DNA of 9,531 bases from Chromatiaceae bacterium (GTDB lineage: Bacteria; Pseudomonadota; Gammaproteobacteria; Chromatiales; Chromatiaceae). The notes below the pieces were generated by a model. The model was not told the origin of the DNA. It did no database searches and saw only the letters and a list, made by a program, of their open reading frames with translations. Location of the stretch: contig JAEHCY010000120.1 of the NCBI GenBank assembly GCA_016880695.1, positions 1 through 9,531 of the forward strand. Reading direction: 5' to 3'. The number at the start of each line of letters is the position of its first letter. The stretch's first letter is position 1. Of the stretch, positions 7,639 through 9,531 are shown in pieces. Position numbers and translations under genes: made by a program.

Positions 7639-9531
7639 ATGTACCGCGATACACCGCAACCAATCTTTCTCAGGGACTACCAGCCGCCCGTCTTCCTCAT
7701 CGATCGGGTGACGCTGCACTTCGATCTCGGGGAGACCGAGACCCGAGTCGCCACCACGCTGGAGGTGAGGCGCAACCCGGCGGTCCCCCGGGGGGAGGAA
7801 GCGCTGCAGCTCCACGGCGAGGGAATCGAGCTTCGCTCCCTGCTCCTCGACGGCCGGATGCTCGACGCGGACGAGTATTGGCTCGATGCCACCGGGCTCA
7901 GCATCCCTGGGGTGCCGGAACGCTTCCACCTGGAAACCGAGGTGCTGATCCACCCGGAGCAGAATACCGCGTTGGAGGGGCTCTACCGATCGGGTGGACT
8001 CTTCTGCACCCAATGCGAGGCGGAGGGGTTTCGCAAGATCACTTACTTCATCGATCGGCCCGACGTCATGGCGCGCTTCACCACCCGCATCGTCGCGGAG
8101 CGTGCTCGGTATCCGGTGCTCTTGTCCAACGGCAATCCCGTGGAGCAGCGCGATCTCGGCGATGGGCGTCATCTGGTGTGCTGGGAAGATCCCTTCCCCA
8201 AGCCCTGCTACCTGTTCGCCCTGGTCGCGGGGAATTTGTGCTGGGTCGAGGATCGTTACCGGACAGGATCTGGGCGGGAGGTCCTGCTGCGGGTTTTCAG
8301 CGAGCCGGAGAATGTCGACAAGTGCGATCACGCCCTGCGCTCGCTGACCAAAGCGATGCGCTGGGATGAGGAGCGTTTCGGCCGTGAGTACGATCTCGAC
8401 ATCTACATGATCGTGGCCGTAAACGACTTCAACATGGGGGCCATGGAGAACAAGGGGCTCAACGTCTTCAACACCAAGTACGTGCTGGCCCGCCCGGAAA
8501 CGGCCACCGACGGCGACTTTCTCGGCATTGAGGGGGTCATCGCCCACGAGTACTTCCACAACTGGACCGGCAATCGGATCACCTGCCGCGACTGGTTCCA
8601 GCTCAGCCTCAAGGAGGGCCTGACCGTGTATCGGGACCAGGAGTTCTCCGCCGACAGGGGCTCGCGGGGCCTGAAGCGGATCGAGGACGTGCGTCGCCTG
8701 CGTACCCACCAGTTTGCCGAGGATGCCGGGCCCATGGCGCACCCGGTCCGGCCGGCCTCCTACATCGAGATCAATAACTTCTACACCACCACCGTCTACG
8801 AGAAGGGCGCCGAGGTGGTACGCATGCAGGCGACCTTGCTCGGTGCGGAGAAGTTCCGAGAGGCCATGGATCTCTACTTCCGGCGCCACGACGGGCAGGC
8901 GGTGACCACCGAAGACTTTGTCCGCTGCATGGAGGCGGTGAGCGGGCGGGATCTCCAGCAGTTCCGGCAGTGGTACGAGCAGGCCGGAACCCCCGAGCTC
9001 CAGGTCACCGCCGAGCAGGACTCGGGCACCGGTCGCCTCACCCTCAACGTCCGCCAGCAGTGCCTACCCACCCCGGGGCAGCCGGATAAGCCGCCGTTCC
9101 ATATCCCCTTGGCGGTCGGGTTGGTCGGACCCGACGGCGCGGACTTACCACTGAGGCTGGAAGGGGAAGAGAGCGCCTCTACCGGTACGCGAATCCTTGA
9201 GCTCCGAGGGGAGACGGAGCTGTTCCACTTCGTGGACGTACCCGAGGGGACGGTACCCTCGCTGCTACGGGGTTTCTCAGCCCCGGTTAAGGTGCACTAC
9301 GACTATCGCGACGCGGAGCTGATGTTCCTCATGGCCCGCGACAGCGACGGCTTCTGCCGCTGGGATGCGGCCCAGACCCTCGCCCAGCGGGTGCTCCTGG
9401 ACGCCGGGGGCGAGTCGGGCCATCCGGTGGTGACGGGGTTCATCGAGGCGTTTCGCGCGGCACTCGCGGATCGTTCCGCCGACCACTCGCTCCTGGCCGA
9501 GGTGCTCACCTTGCCATCGGAGTCCTACCTC
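7639..9531 (+). CDS. pepN: Aminopeptidase N (M1 family zinc metallopeptidase), 5' part cut by window edge
   Basis: PepN is a cytosolic zinc aminopeptidase of broad specificity that finishes protein breakdown by removing N-terminal residues. The frame is open from ATG 7639 to the last base: 631 of an expected 870-890 residues. The N-terminal beta domain (about 1-190) includes CTQCEAEGF, with E127 matching the substrate-binding E121 of E. coli. The catalytic domain has GAMEN (267-271), the zinc site HEYFH (303-307) with the third ligand E326 in KEGLTV, and Y387 in TTTVYEKG, the transition-state tyrosine. Every position is offset by +6 from E. coli PepN. A beta-sandwich (DUF3458-like) covers about 445-550, and the C-terminal helical domain is only begun. 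GGAGG at 7625-7629, nine bases before the ATG, supports this start. The gene diverges from the nuclease-like gene, with 144 bases between the two starts and no promoter I can name. Confidence 0.97.
   Translation, partial: MYRDTPQPIFLRDYQPPVFLIDRVTLHFDLGETETRVATTLEVRRNPAVPRGEEALQLHGEGIELRSLLLDGRMLDADEYWLDATGLSIPGVPERFHLETEVLIHPEQNTALEGLYRSGGLFCTQCEAEGFRKITYFIDRPDVMARFTTRIVAERARYPVLLSNGNPVEQRDLGDGRHLVCWEDPFPKPCYLFALVAGNLCWVEDRYRTGSGREVLLRVFSEPENVDKCDHALRSLTKAMRWDEERFGREYDLDIYMIVAVNDFNMGAMENKGLNVFNTKYVLARPETATDGDFLGIEGVIAHEYFHNWTGNRITCRDWFQLSLKEGLTVYRDQEFSADRGSRGLKRIEDVRRLRTHQFAEDAGPMAHPVRPASYIEINNFYTTTVYEKGAEVVRMQATLLGAEKFREAMDLYFRRHDGQAVTTEDFVRCMEAVSGRDLQQFRQWYEQAGTPELQVTAEQDSGTGRLTLNVRQQCLPTPGQPDKPPFHIPLAVGLVGPDGADLPLRLEGEESASTGTRILELRGETELFHFVDVPEGTVPSLLRGFSAPVKVHYDYRDAELMFLMARDSDGFCRWDAAQTLAQRVLLDAGGESGHPVVTGFIEAFRAALADRSADHSLLAEVLTLPSESYL

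Noticed and set aside
7563..8369. 268-codon plus-strand frame overlapping the start of pepN
   Set aside because: It is out of frame with pepN, whose motifs are unambiguous, and its Arg/Gly/Pro-rich product resembles no family.
7579..8889. 436-codon open frame on the minus strand opposite pepN
   Set aside because: It is a shadow of the conserved pepN frame, with no recognisable domain.

Overview
The window is a conserved bacterial translation and RNA-turnover locus followed by two accessory genes. From left to right it holds the 3' end of nusA, then infB, rbfA, truB, rpsO and pnp, all on the plus strand. A short exported protein related to staphylococcal nuclease lies on the minus strand, and the first 631 codons of pepN run off the right edge on the plus strand. 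The gene order nusA-infB-rbfA-truB-rpsO-pnp, the Escherichia-like IF2 with two IF2_N modules, and a PepN that lines up residue for residue with the E. coli enzyme (offset +6) point to a high-GC gammaproteobacterium. A Chromatiales/Ectothiorhodospiraceae-type organism is a guess from composition and protein style only.

Region 1 (1-4194): nusA, infB, rbfA and truB are tightly spaced (18, 20 and 26 bases apart) with no terminator between them, so they look like one transcript. The products cover transcription elongation/antitermination (NusA), initiator-tRNA delivery (IF2), 30S maturation (RbfA) and tRNA U55 pseudouridylation (TruB).

Region 2 (4195-6816): a 238-base gap without a credible gene precedes rpsO. 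It contains a GC-rich hairpin. Just before the rpsO start, the Shine-Dalgarno sequence can enter competing stems, as expected for an S15-controlled leader. rpsO and pnp are only 29 bases apart and are probably co-transcribed; that gap is too small for an E. coli-type pnp leader with its RNase III hairpin.

Region 3 (6817-6975): the gap between convergent pnp and the nuclease-like gene holds a perfect 15-bp stem-loop, a C(UCCG)G tetraloop hairpin and a bulged GC-rich hairpin. This is a likely 3'-end region for one or both genes, though none carries a classical T-run.

Region 4 (6976-9531): the nuclease-like gene and pepN are divergent, 144 bases apart. The nuclease-like protein keeps the fold signature but appears to have lost the catalytic residues. 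pepN carries intact M1 aminopeptidase motifs and is cut by the window edge, not visibly broken.

I saw no mobile element, CRISPR array, tRNA or rRNA, and nothing that amounts to an undescribed multi-gene system. The points most worth a second look are the rpsO leader, the catalytically degenerate nuclease homologue, and the stem-loop cluster after pnp.
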